Origin: Paenibacillus tengchongensis
GTDB lineage: Bacteria; Bacillota; Bacilli; Paenibacillales; Paenibacillaceae
Length of the DNA stretch: 64,000 nt
Reading direction: 5' to 3'
Assembly: GCF_008973665.1 (NCBI RefSeq)
Contig: NZ_WACP01000001.1
Location: forward strand, 124,001-188,000
Shown: positions 16,606 through 24,805 of the stretch, piece after piece
Position numbering within the stretch: the first letter of the stretch is position 1
Layout: each line of letters starts with the position of its first letter
Program-made: the position numbers and the translations under genes
The notes under the pieces: generated by a model
What the model saw: only the letters and a program-made list of their open reading frames with translations
What the model was told of the DNA's origin: nothing
Database searches by the model: none

Positions 16606-18891
16606 TTATTTGCCTGCGGACTCCAGTGCAGCCTTAATGGCTTCCACTGCTTTGGCGGAAATAGCTTTCTCGTCCGCGTTGTTGCCGAATGCCGCCGGTT
16701 TGTAGCCGTACTTATGCAAACCGTAGCCGCTGGAAGTCGTTTCGAGTTCCGTCTTGACCGCCTTCTCGGCAGCCGTCAGCTGCGAGTAGGTCTTCACTTT
16801 GCCTTCTCTGTCCAGATAGTAAACGACCATGTTCACCGGCTCGCCGTATTTCACGTTAACCATCACGTTAACCGATTTATCGGTGCTGACGCCGATGAAA
16901 ATCCCGTCGAAATAAGCATTCTTGTCGGTTTCAGTGATTTCGGCCTTACCGTAGGCTCTGTCCACTGCCGCCTTCAAGGCTTCGCTGCTGCTGGTAGCTC
17001 CGGACACGGCATCCACCTGCTGTACGCCTTCTCTGGTGCCTGCAGCCATAAAGCTTGCTGTCAGCTGCGGGATGGCTTTAACCACTTCGGCGTAGGCCAA
17101 TTTGCCTCTGTCAACCATATCCATGCCGACGCGGAACAGCTCAACCTTAACAATCTTGCCATTGCGCAGTGTAACGTCTGCTCTGTTAGTGCCTTTGTCG
17201 TAGGCGTCGCCAAATGCGGTGAAGGTGCCGTCTTTATAGGCGCCCTGCACTTTGGAAGCATTGGTGAGCGCATCGGCCAGCGCGGCTTTGGCTGCGGCGG
17301 ATACCGCTTCCTGGCCGGCAACGTCCGCTGCCTGCACCCCTTGAGCCAGCAGACCCTGGGTCAACTGCTCAACCAGTGTCTTCTGCTCTGCCGTCAGCTT
17401 GTCGTCGGCGATCAGCTTGCCGTCTTCCCCGAACAGGCTCAGCTTGATGCCGGTTACCTGATCGGCAGCGATATCCACGAGCAGCATAACTTTGGACTGA
17501 TTATCCACGCCCATGAATTTGCCGTCAAAATACAGTCCGGCCGGTTTAACTTTCAGCGCCTTCTCATAAGCTCTCTCCACGGCCTGATTCCAGCCGTGGC
17601 TGCTTTCAGTCGCACCGGAAATACCGTCGACCTTCTCTTCATAATTTGCAATATAAGAACCGTTCGCCAGCAGCTTCGCCGTCATCGGCGCATTCGCCTT
17701 AACGACTTCGGCATACGCGGTGGCACCGCGGTCGAGCAGGTTGTTGCCCAGTCTGTACAGCTTCACATCCACCAGCTTGCCGTTGCGGATAATGATGTCT
17801 GCTCTCTCTACGCCAACGCTTCTGGCAGTGCCGTAGGAGGAATAGAAGCCGTCAATATAAGCGGAAGTATTGTTGATGCTGGCGTTCTGTTCAGCATCCC
17901 AGAATGCGTTGATCGCAGCTTTGGTTTCCAGCTCATAGCCTGTTACAGGCAGAGCTTCTGTACCATGGGCCAGCAGAGCCGGTGTAATGGCGGCGATAAA
18001 TGCAGTTTGTTCGGCAGTATAAGTCTTCTCGTCGACGAAGTCCCCGTTTGCAGTTAAAGGATACACCTTCACAGCAGTCAGGCTGGTACCGTCGTAGCTG
18101 TTAAATACGGCGTACTTGCCTTGAGGGTCAACCCCCATATGATCGCCGGCAAAATAAACGGCGTCCGCCGGTTTCTCGGCCTGTGCTCTCTGGAACGCCC
18201 GGTCTACCGACAGCTTCCAGCCGTCGCTGGTGCGGGTTGCGCCCGAAACGGCATCCACGGCTGCGGCGCCTTCTCTGGTCTTGCCAAGCAGACGGTCCTT
18301 CATCAGCCCGTAGGCCTTCCATACGCCGCTGTAATTGTCGCGGGCATTTCTGTCGATCAGCTTCGGACTGGTTCTCATCAGCTCGATATCGGCGATCTTG
18401 CCGTCTTTAATCGTTACCTTGGCGCCTTCAGTGCCCTTGGAGTAGGCATTGCCGTAAGCCACATAAACACCGTCTTTATATACGCTCTCTTTAACGGTTA
18501 CAGGCTTGGCGGTTGGCTTGGCCGTTGCTGCAGGCTTTGCAGTGGCAGCAGGCTTCGCAGTGGCAGCAGGCTTCGCAGTGGCGGATGGCTTCGCGGTCGC
18601 TTTCGGCGTGGCAGCTGGTTTTGCGGTTGCGGCCGGTTTTGCGGTTGCGGCCGGTTTGGCCGTAGGCTTCGGCGTGGCGGCCGGTTTGGCGGTCGCCTTC
18701 GGCGTCGGCTTCGCAGTCGGCTTGGCGGTTGCCTTCGGCGTCGCTGCCGGTTTGGCTGTCGCTGCCGGAGCTTCCTCCGAAGCAGCCGACACTGCATCAA
18801 CCTTCAGGTGAAGCGACGGTGCGTTAATCGTGTACGCAAATGGCGCAAGCAGCAAGGCCGCGCTGACAGTCAAAGTGATTAATTTTTTCAA
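16606..18891 (-). CDS. Secreted protein with three FMN-binding (flavinylation) domains
   Basis: A 761-residue exported protein. Residues 1-36 form a signal peptide, followed by an Ala/Pro/Thr/Lys low-complexity spacer (about 44-130), as in wall-spanning proteins. Three FMN_bind-type domains follow. Each carries the ApbE flavinylation motif: VDAVSGAT (Thr219), VDGISGAT (Thr428) and VDAVSGAT (Thr633). Each alternates with a related domain that lacks the motif, giving a repeat of about 205 residues. In this family FMN is joined to the Thr by an ApbE/FmnB transferase and the protein carries electrons outside the membrane, as PplA does in Listeria. No such transferase gene is in the window. The start is TTG at 18891 with AAAGGAG eight bases upstream. 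Redox-type operator sequences lie about 190 bases upstream. Confidence 0.85.
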   Translation of the reverse strand: MKKLITLTVSAALLLAPFAYTINAPSLHLKVDAVSAASEEAPAATAKPAATPKATAKPTAKPTPKATAKPAATPKPTAKPAATAKPAATAKPAATPKATAKPSATAKPAATAKPAATAKPAATAKPTAKPVTVKESVYKDGVYVAYGNAYSKGTEGAKVTIKDGKIADIELMRTSPKLIDRNARDNYSGVWKAYGLMKDRLLGKTREGAAAVDAVSGATRTSDGWKLSVDRAFQRAQAEKPADAVYFAGDHMGVDPQGKYAVFNSYDGTSLTAVKVYPLTANGDFVDEKTYTAEQTAFIAAITPALLAHGTEALPVTGYELETKAAINAFWDAEQNASINNTSAYIDGFYSSYGTARSVGVERADIIIRNGKLVDVKLYRLGNNLLDRGATAYAEVVKANAPMTAKLLANGSYIANYEEKVDGISGATESSHGWNQAVERAYEKALKVKPAGLYFDGKFMGVDNQSKVMLLVDIAADQVTGIKLSLFGEDGKLIADDKLTAEQKTLVEQLTQGLLAQGVQAADVAGQEAVSAAAKAALADALTNASKVQGAYKDGTFTAFGDAYDKGTNRADVTLRNGKIVKVELFRVGMDMVDRGKLAYAEVVKAIPQLTASFMAAGTREGVQQVDAVSGATSSSEALKAAVDRAYGKAEITETDKNAYFDGIFIGVSTDKSVNVMVNVKYGEPVNMVVYYLDREGKVKTYSQLTAAEKAVKTELETTSSGYGLHKYGYKPAAFGNNADEKAISAKAVEAIKAALESAGK
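18502..18762 (-). repeat. Degenerate tandem repeat coding for Ala-Pro-Lys-Thr spacer
   Basis: Within the FMN-binding protein gene, units of 12-18 bases coding for AKPAAT, AKPTPK and similar hexapeptides repeat about 14 times. Such DNA is prone to length change by slippage, which would alter the reach of the spacer without a frameshift. Confidence 0.7.
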
Positions 18892-19079
18892 TGCGTATTC
18901 TCCTTTACCATATCCCCAGTAATATGTAGCTCTTTAAACTGATCTTGCATGCAGTCGCTGCTAATTCTTATGAGGCTACCCCAGTTTCCTCACGAAGAAG
19001 TATTCATTCCCCCTTTCCGTTCCTGCGCGACCCTTTCCGTTCCCCAGCAGAGCTAATTCAAACTTATTTTGGATATTAG

Positions 19080-19115
19080 GTGAAAGAATTCACATAAAAA
19101 GGTGAATAAATTCAC
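19080..19115. promoter_or_regulatory. Two Fnr/Rex-type operator sequences in tandem
   Basis: GTGAA-N4-TTCAC occurs at 19080-19093 and again at 19102-19115, 22 bases centre to centre (about two helical turns). Each fits the Bacillus Rex box (TTGTGAA-N4-TTCACAA) and also, with one mismatch, the Fnr/CRP box (TGTGA-N6-TCACA). They lie between the divergent FMN-binding protein and ferrochelatase genes. The whole gap is 18892-19377 and holds no gene. Confidence 0.55.
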
Positions 19116-19377
19116 AAAAGAGGACGTTAGTCTATTCGCGGCAATTTCTGGATTGATGGTAACAAATTCGCAACAATTTAATCTGTGTATAAAATCACAT
19201 GCCCTATAAAAAACATCACTTTCAGCCGGTTTACAGCAAAAAAACAGTCGGACATGCTTCTCTATCCGCCAGTTCCCGCCCGTAATCACTCCGTTTGTGA
19301 TTCCAAACACTGTGAGGACAGGAAGAATCATGATAGTCTACAAAGATGTCATGTTAAGCAAAGGAGCCATTTTGCAG

Positions 19378-20397
19378 ATGAAGCAACCGTCTGTCGGAGT
19401 CATACTTGCCCAAATCGGAACCCCTGCTGCCCCTGACGCCAAAGCTGTCCGTCCTTATCTGCGGAGATTCCTCTCGGACCGGCGGATCATCGATTATCCG
19501 CCTCTCTTATGGCAGCCGCTGCTGCGGGGCGTCATTCTGCGCGTCCGTCCCCGCCGCTCCGCCAGGCTGTATGAGCAAATCTGGCTCCCGGAAGGCTCTC
19601 CGCTGCTGCATCACTCCCGTGCCCAACAAGCGGGCCTGCAGAAGCTGCTCGGCGGTCAATTTCAGGTTGAGCTGGGCCTGGCCTACAGTGAACCCGATAT
19701 GTCAGCGGCCATGAACCGGCTGGAAGCCGCAGGTGTCACCCGGATTGTTGTAGTTCCGCTGTTCCCGCAATATTCCTCCACTACGACAGCGTCGGTTTAT
19801 GACGCCGCCAGCTTCGCGGCGCTGGGGCGCCGTTCGGCAAGGGGACCCGTCAGCAAGCGCTTTGTGCCGGCGCTGCGCTTCGTGGATGCTTATCACCGGG
19901 AGCAAGGCTATATTGCCGCCATGAAAGCCCATCTGCTCCGCTGTTTGGACGGACTGGACGCAGAGCCCGATCATATTGTGCTGAGCTACCACGGCATTCC
20001 GCGCCGTTATGCCGAGACGGGAGACCCTTATCCGGTCCAGTGCGAAGAGACCTCCCGCCTGCTGGCGGAGGCGATGGGCTGGGAGGAAGGCCGGTGGAGC
20101 ATGGCTTATCAATCCAGGTTCGGACGTGAAGAATGGATCGGGCCCTCCACCGAGAACGTGCTGAAGGAGCTTGCCGGACGTGGTATCCGGCGGCCGCTGA
20201 TCTTCTCGCCGGGCCTGGTGACCGACTGCCTGGAGACCCTTCATGAGCTTGCCGTCGAGGGTGGCGAGCATTTCGCCGCCGGCGGAGGCACGGCCGCAGC
20301 GCTGCATGCCGCCCCCTGCCTCAATGCGTGCGCCGAGTGGCTGGCATTTCTGGCCGGGCTTGTAAGGACGAACGCTCAAGGCTGGCTGGAGGAATAG
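19378..20397 (+). CDS. hemH: Ferrochelatase, Gram-negative (protoporphyrin) type
   Basis: A 339-residue ferrochelatase that inserts ferrous iron into a porphyrin to make haem. Catalytic His205 is in LSYHGIP and Glu286/Glu290 in TDCLETLHE. The phrases IGTPAAPDAKAVRPYLRRFL, SDRRIIDYPPLLW, YQSRFGREEW and the C terminus follow the E. coli HemH pattern closely. The B. subtilis coproporphyrin enzyme is shorter, about 310 residues, and reads differently at these places. The ATG at 19378 is used; a TTG two codons earlier (19372) is a real alternative because AAAGGAG is better spaced for it. It is a single-gene unit ending at a strong hairpin, divergent from the FMN-binding protein gene. Confidence 0.88.
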   Translation: MKQPSVGVILAQIGTPAAPDAKAVRPYLRRFLSDRRIIDYPPLLWQPLLRGVILRVRPRRSARLYEQIWLPEGSPLLHHSRAQQAGLQKLLGGQFQVELGLAYSEPDMSAAMNRLEAAGVTRIVVVPLFPQYSSTTTASVYDAASFAALGRRSARGPVSKRFVPALRFVDAYHREQGYIAAMKAHLLRCLDGLDAEPDHIVLSYHGIPRRYAETGDPYPVQCEETSRLLAEAMGWEEGRWSMAYQSRFGREEWIGPSTENVLKELAGRGIRRPLIFSPGLVTDCLETLHELAVEGGEHFAAGGGTAAALHAAPCLNACAEWLAFLAGLVRTNAQGWLEE

Positions 20398-20432
20398 ACG
20401 GCCGCAGCGCCAGGCAAAGCGTCCCAGAGCAT

Positions 20433-20474
20433 AAAAAACCGCCTGTCCCCGATAATCGGCGGACAGGCGGTTTT
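20433..20474. terminator. Rho-independent terminator shared by hemH and the IDEAL-domain gene
   Basis: AAAACCGCCTGTCC pairs with GGACAGGCGGTTTT around a small GATAATC-type loop; A- and T-runs flank both sides. Confidence 0.88.
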
Positions 20475-20504
20475 ATGGCGTCAAGCCGGCTTGAATAGCC
20501 GATC

Positions 20505-20966
20505 TTACGCAGTCAATTGCTTGTATTTGGCAGTCAGTTCCTCAAACCACTGACGGTCCTGGATCGACAAAGCCAGGTCGATCAGCTCGGCAATTTCACC
20601 CGGCTGCAGATCCGGCGTATCGTTGAAATGCACCTCGGCCGTTGCGCTTGCTGCCCCGTTCGCACCTTCTGCGAAATCATAAGAGAAGGTCAGCTTGATA
20701 TCACTTTCCAGAAATTCATTGCGGAGAAAATACAGCACCTCGCACATCAGCACCGGTCTGACATGGGTGTCGAACACGCAATCCATGACTTTGGCCCAGT
20801 ATTGCTGGTTATTGAGATGCAGCTTGTCATTGGTCAGCAGATATTGCTCGCCCTGAAAATCGTTGACGAATCTCAGCTCCAGGGGCTCCATTTTGAAAAT
20901 CCCTGCAATCTGCTTCATGGTAATGTCGACGATGGTCTGTGTGTCCAGTCTTATCATCTCACCCAC
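20505..20966 (-). CDS. IDEAL-domain protein
   Basis: A 153-residue protein. The first 115 residues have no motif that can be named. The C terminus, ELIDLALSIQDRQWFEELTA (about 125-144) followed by KYKQL, matches the short IDEAL domain (IDxAL...FxxLxxxY) of Bacillales proteins, thought to mediate protein-protein contacts. The start is GTG at 20966 with AAGGA five bases upstream; ATG at 20957 is an alternative. It converges on hemH and shares its terminator. Upstream lies an AT-rich stretch (20967-21281) that must hold the promoters for this gene and for the divergent serine hydrolase. Confidence 0.65.
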   Translation of the reverse strand: MGEMIRLDTQTIVDITMKQIAGIFKMEPLELRFVNDFQGEQYLLTNDKLHLNNQQYWAKVMDCVFDTHVRPVLMCEVLYFLRNEFLESDIKLTFSYDFAEGANGAASATAEVHFNDTPDLQPGEIAELIDLALSIQDRQWFEELTAKYKQLTA

Positions 20967-21281
20967 CCCGTTCCTTATATTTGGTCTTTCTTTTATTTGT
21001 TGTAATTGACTTGATAGACGAGCACTAATGAATTTAACAGTATTATCGTCTATTTCTGAGCGTTTGTTAATGTTTTTTATTAAAATTTTATAAAATTACG
21101 ATTCAAATTGTGATGAATTGGTTAATATTATGCCCCTTATGTCAAAACTGTAACCATTTAAACAAAATTCGGTAGGAAAATCGGCTGTTTTGTGTGGAAG
21201 GAGGATGAGATAAGCAGGCTTTATAAGGGGGATTCACGGAACATATGACGAAGGATCTGCGGTTGAAAGACTTTTTTTCCA

Positions 21282-22265
21282 ATGTTCAATGAACTTACTC
21301 CGGGCATTGGCGTCCTAGCCAATCATAAAGGAAAAGTGGTTTACCAGGACATGCTTGGCCTTGCCAACTGTGAGCATGAAATACCGATCGGACCAGACAC
21401 CGTCTTCAAACTAACTTCCGTCTCGAAACAGTTTACCGGTATGGCCATACTCCAGCTGATGGAACGGGGCGAGCTCCGTGCCGACGACCGGCTGACCAAA
21501 TTTGTGCCGGAGCTGCGTCATTACGCGGATGAGGTGACCGTGTACCAGCTGGCGCATCATTCGGCAGGACTGACCGATTACAACGATCTGCTATGGCAAA
21601 AAGCGCGTCAGCATGCGCTTCATTCCGACAACGCCGAGGTGCTCGGCTTGTTAAGTAAGCAGGACCGGCTTCGTTTTACTCCCGGCAGCAGATTTGAATA
21701 TTCCAATTCCAATTATGTCATGCTCGCCATCATTATTGAGAGAATCACATGGCTATCGCTGAGAGAGTATTTGAAGCAGCATATTTTTGGAGTAACCGGT
21801 ATGGACGATTCTACGGTCTTCAATGAAGAGCAGCCTGTCGTGCCCCGCAGGGCCTACGGCTATGAACTGAGCGGCGGGCTATGGAAGTGCCATTATGCCG
21901 ATACTTTGGCGACAGGAACAACGAATGTGCTGTCCTCCCTGCGGGATATGCAGAAATGGGACGATGCCTTGTACGGGGAACAACTGCTCGGACGTAAGAC
22001 CAGCAGCACGCTGTTTGCACCCGGACTGGATTCAAGCGGCCATCCGCTCTCCGAGTTCTGGGGCGGCTACAGCTACGGCTGGATGCTTCAGGAGCGCTGC
22101 GATGCCCAAACCTTATGGCATACCGGCGGTGATGCAGGCTTCAGGAGCATTATCGTAAGGTTCTACGAACAGGAATTCAGCGTGATTCTGCTGTGCAACG
22201 CTTCCTGTCTGGAATGGCCACAGACCTATGCGTACATCGAGCAGTTGTACAAGGAGTTTCATTAG
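21282..22265 (+). CDS. Serine hydrolase, beta-lactamase family, with possible 5' frameshift
   Basis: A 327-residue class C beta-lactamase-like protein with SVSK (SxxK), YSNSNY (YxN) and HTGG (third motif). It begins at ATG 21282 without a convincing ribosome site. An upstream ATG at 21245 opens a frame MTKDLRLKDFF, which runs into a stop after 15 codons. Removing one base from the seven-T run at 21272-21278 would fuse it to the main frame, as MTKDLRLKDFFPMFNELTPG. That looks like the natural N terminus, so a frameshift, a sequencing error or transcript slippage are all possible. The enzyme has no signal peptide and its substrate is unknown. Confidence 0.7.
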   Translation: MFNELTPGIGVLANHKGKVVYQDMLGLANCEHEIPIGPDTVFKLTSVSKQFTGMAILQLMERGELRADDRLTKFVPELRHYADEVTVYQLAHHSAGLTDYNDLLWQKARQHALHSDNAEVLGLLSKQDRLRFTPGSRFEYSNSNYVMLAIIIERITWLSLREYLKQHIFGVTGMDDSTVFNEEQPVVPRRAYGYELSGGLWKCHYADTLATGTTNVLSSLRDMQKWDDALYGEQLLGRKTSSTLFAPGLDSSGHPLSEFWGGYSYGWMLQERCDAQTLWHTGGDAGFRSIIVRFYEQEFSVILLCNASCLEWPQTYAYIEQLYKEFH

Positions 22266-22313
22266 AATTACTGGCAGGCAGCAGGGCAAGCTGAGGAAAG
22301 GCGGCATGATTGC

Positions 22314-22411
22314 GAGTAGCGGATGGCGGACCTGCGGGGGCGGTAGCGGATGGTGGATGGCGGGCCTGCGGTGGCAGTAGCGGATGGTGGGTTGGCGGTG
22401 ACAGTAGCGGG
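22314..22411. repeat. Short tandem repeats with GTAGCGG(ATGG) units
   Basis: GTAGCGG starts at 22316, 22343, 22377 and 22404; the spacing alternates 27, 34 and 27 bases. The first three copies continue as GTAGCGGATGG. The unit is G-rich on the plus strand (GGATGG, GGCGG, CTGCGG). It lies between the serine hydrolase and the adenine deaminase terminator, in a stretch without genes (22266-22746). Confidence 0.6.
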
Positions 22412-22602
22412 GCTCCCTTACGGACCGGAAAGACGTTACTTGGACTAAAATCGCGGTTTTGCCGGCTTAATGGACACAGCAGACGATATTCTCTTCGCAG
22501 AAGCAAATGTATGCGCTACCGTTTAAAAATAGCGTCCCTGATGTGCGTACCACTGCCCAAAGCAGAAGTAAATCGGAAATAGGCGCATCTGTGTCCTTAA
22601 CG
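22403..22602 (+). repeat. Dispersed intergenic repeat, copy A
   Basis: This non-coding stretch shares, in the same order and strand, several segments with 42542-42697: AGTAGCG, CTTACGGAC, GTTAnTTGGA, TATGCGCTACCGTTT against GATGCGCTATCATTCTT, and AAATAGGCGCATCTGTGTCC against AAATAGAGGCGCCTGAGTCC. The match is diverged with gaps. It looks like a lineage-specific intergenic repeat family. Confidence 0.5.
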
Positions 22603-22653
22603 GCGGTGACGCAGCGGAGTACCGGTCCGGTGTCCTCAGCGGATCAATTTACT

Positions 22654-22692
22654 AAAAAAGTGCCCCAAACCCAAACGGTTCGAGGCACTTTT
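22654..22692 (-). terminator. Rho-independent terminator of the adenine deaminase end of the purine cluster
   Basis: On the minus strand AAAAGTGCC pairs with GGCACTTTT, with a further T residue after the stem. Confidence 0.75.
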
Positions 22693-22746
22693 AAGTATAA
22701 CGCTCACGCTTCTTAAACTAACCAGACTGCTCATCAGCCCCGTCAG

Positions 22747-24549
22747 CTACACAAACAAAGGCACAAGTTCAATGCCCCCGGCGGATATCCGCACCAGGCC
22801 CTTATCGGAGATGCGCAGGGCAGGAATGACCGCCAGCGCAAGCAGCGACAACGTCATAAATGCATAGTTAAGCGTACAGCCGGCGTCGTAGAGCGCCTTG
22901 CTGACCGCGGCGGACTGGGCGGCTGCTACCTCAAACGGCTCGGCGGACATCAGCCCGGCGATGGCAAGCGGGAACAGCACCGTGCCGGAGCCTGTTATAA
23001 CAGCGACGCCGCCCTGAGCCTCCGCGACGGCACCGGCGGCCTGAGCCATCAGCTCGTCGTCGTTGCCGATGACCAGTACGTTGTGGCTGTCATGGGCCAC
23101 CGTCATTGCAATCGCCGCCGGCTCACGGAACCCGATGCCATCCACTACGCCGACCGATTTGTTTCCGGTGGCCTTGTGGCGCTCAAAGACGGCGATTTTG
23201 CTCAGTGAGCCTTCCACCGCCAGCTTGCCCTCCCGGACAGGCAGCTGCAGGATGAGTTCCTCGGTATCCACATGATTCTCAATGACCTTGATCACCCGGG
23301 TGGCTACCGTACCGGAGTCCACCGGTGCCGGAATCACGAAATCTACAGCGGTCGGCAGCTCCCGCAGGTGGACAGAGGCCCGCACTTCCTGCGGATAGAT
23401 ATAGGCCGGAAGCTCCGCCGTCATCCTGCCGTTCTCGGCTACGACTACACCGGCGGCGATCGTAACAGCCACCCGCACATCGGCCAAGTTGCCGTCCAGC
23501 AGGATGATGTCAGCGCAGGAGCCCGGCGTGATGGAGCCGATGTCGCGGGCGACGCCAAAGCGCTCCGCCGTGTTGATCGTCGCCATCTGGAACGCCGTTA
23601 CCGGCTTCACGCCCTGAGCGATGGCATGGCGCACCACAAAGTCCATGTGGCCTTCGTCGCGCAGCGATTCCGAGCTGCGGTCGTCGGTGACCAGCAGCAT
23701 CCGGCGCGTATCCAGACCATGCTCGGTGTGGGCCGTAATCGTCTTGGCCACATCATGCCAGGCGGAGCCGCGGCGCATCTTGGCATACATGCCGAGCCGG
23801 ACGCGCTCAATGACATCCTCCGCCGTCACACATTCGTGGTCGCCGGTAACACCGGCGGCGGCATAGACCGGCAGCCGCCAGTCGTCAGAAGGCCAGGTGA
23901 AATGGCCGTCGACATAACGTCCGGCCCGCAGTGTGGCCTGGATTTCGCCAATCATCTTTTCATCGCCGTACACGACGCCCGGGAAGTTCATCACCTCGCC
24001 CAACGCGATGACATCTCCGCCCCAGGTATAGGCTTCCGCCACTTCCTCCGGGCCGATCGAAGCGCCGGTCGTCTCGATATCCGGGCCGGCGGAAGGCACA
24101 CAGGAGGCTACCTGCATGTAAGCCGCGAGCGGTGTGCCGCGCATCTCCTCCAGCATCAGCCGGATGCCCTCGAGGCCGAACACATTGGCAATCTCATGCG
24201 CATCGAAGAACCCGCCGGTCGTACCAAGCGGCAGTACGGCGCGTGCAAACTCACTGACCGTCAGCTGTGTACTTTCGATATGGCAGTGTCCGTCAAGCAA
24301 GCCCGGAGCGATATAACGCCCCGCCGCATCGATGACACGGGTGCCTTCTCCGATTGTGTGGGACACGTCCTTTCCGACATAGGCGATGCGTTCGCCTTGA
24401 ACCGCAACCGACATTCCCTCCAGAATCTCGCCGGACACCACATTAACCAGTTTCCCCCCGGTGATGACCAGCGTGGCCGGCAGATCGCCGCGCGCGGTGG
24501 CGACCAGCGCCGGCACGCAGTCGGCCAGCGGTTTTCTTGCAAACTTCAT
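22747..24549 (-). CDS. ade: Adenine deaminase
   Basis: A 600-residue amidohydrolase that converts adenine to hypoxanthine and ammonia. LVITGGKLVNVVSGEI opens the beta-sandwich part. GLLDGHCHIEST holds the metal-binding HxH, and the family-specific phrases GTTGGFFDAHEIANVFG, GHFTWPSDDW and TDDRSSE are all present, as is the adenine-deaminase C-terminal domain. The frame is open to 24705, but ATG 24549 is the only start with a proper ribosome site (GAGGGGAG, 9 bases). It is the last gene of the purine cluster, about 250 bases after pucG, and ends at a terminator. It feeds hypoxanthine to the xanthine dehydrogenase encoded upstream. Confidence 0.92.
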   Translation of the reverse strand: MKFARKPLADCVPALVATARGDLPATLVITGGKLVNVVSGEILEGMSVAVQGERIAYVGKDVSHTIGEGTRVIDAAGRYIAPGLLDGHCHIESTQLTVSEFARAVLPLGTTGGFFDAHEIANVFGLEGIRLMLEEMRGTPLAAYMQVASCVPSAGPDIETTGASIGPEEVAEAYTWGGDVIALGEVMNFPGVVYGDEKMIGEIQATLRAGRYVDGHFTWPSDDWRLPVYAAAGVTGDHECVTAEDVIERVRLGMYAKMRRGSAWHDVAKTITAHTEHGLDTRRMLLVTDDRSSESLRDEGHMDFVVRHAIAQGVKPVTAFQMATINTAERFGVARDIGSITPGSCADIILLDGNLADVRVAVTIAAGVVVAENGRMTAELPAYIYPQEVRASVHLRELPTAVDFVIPAPVDSGTVATRVIKVIENHVDTEELILQLPVREGKLAVEGSLSKIAVFERHKATGNKSVGVVDGIGFREPAAIAMTVAHDSHNVLVIGNDDELMAQAAGAVAEAQGGVAVITGSGTVLFPLAIAGLMSAEPFEVAAAQSAAVSKALYDAGCTLNYAFMTLSLLALAVIPALRISDKGLVRISAGGIELVPLFV

Positions 24550-24805
24550 GAATCCCACTCCCCTCGTAGTGTCGTGCATAGCTATTGCGGCAATATCGCC
24601 CGGAAGGCTCTCTACAGGGAGGCCCGTCGAGCGGTCCTGATCCGTCATACTGCTCCCGGATTCCATCCGGTCTCTAAATTCAAGAAAAACGGCTCCGCCC
24701 CGCAAGGCGCCAGCCGTCTCCTGATGAACACCACCGGATTCAGCTTCCGCCGTCCGGGCACACCGTTAATCCAGCCGCTTCCGCCGGCTGCCGCATTAAC
24801 AGCGA

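Noticed and set aside
19053-19331. 92-codon minus-strand ORF between the FMN-binding protein and hemH
   Set aside because: It spans the operator repeats and promoter region, with no ribosome site or motif.
22310-22582. 90-codon ORF in the gap after the serine hydrolase
   Set aside because: It reads through tandem repeats and the dispersed repeat; Gly/Ala/Arg-rich with no ribosome site.
24550-24705. 52-residue N-terminal extension of adenine deaminase
   Set aside because: No ribosome site for the upstream starts and no similarity to the family; ATG 24549 is well supported.
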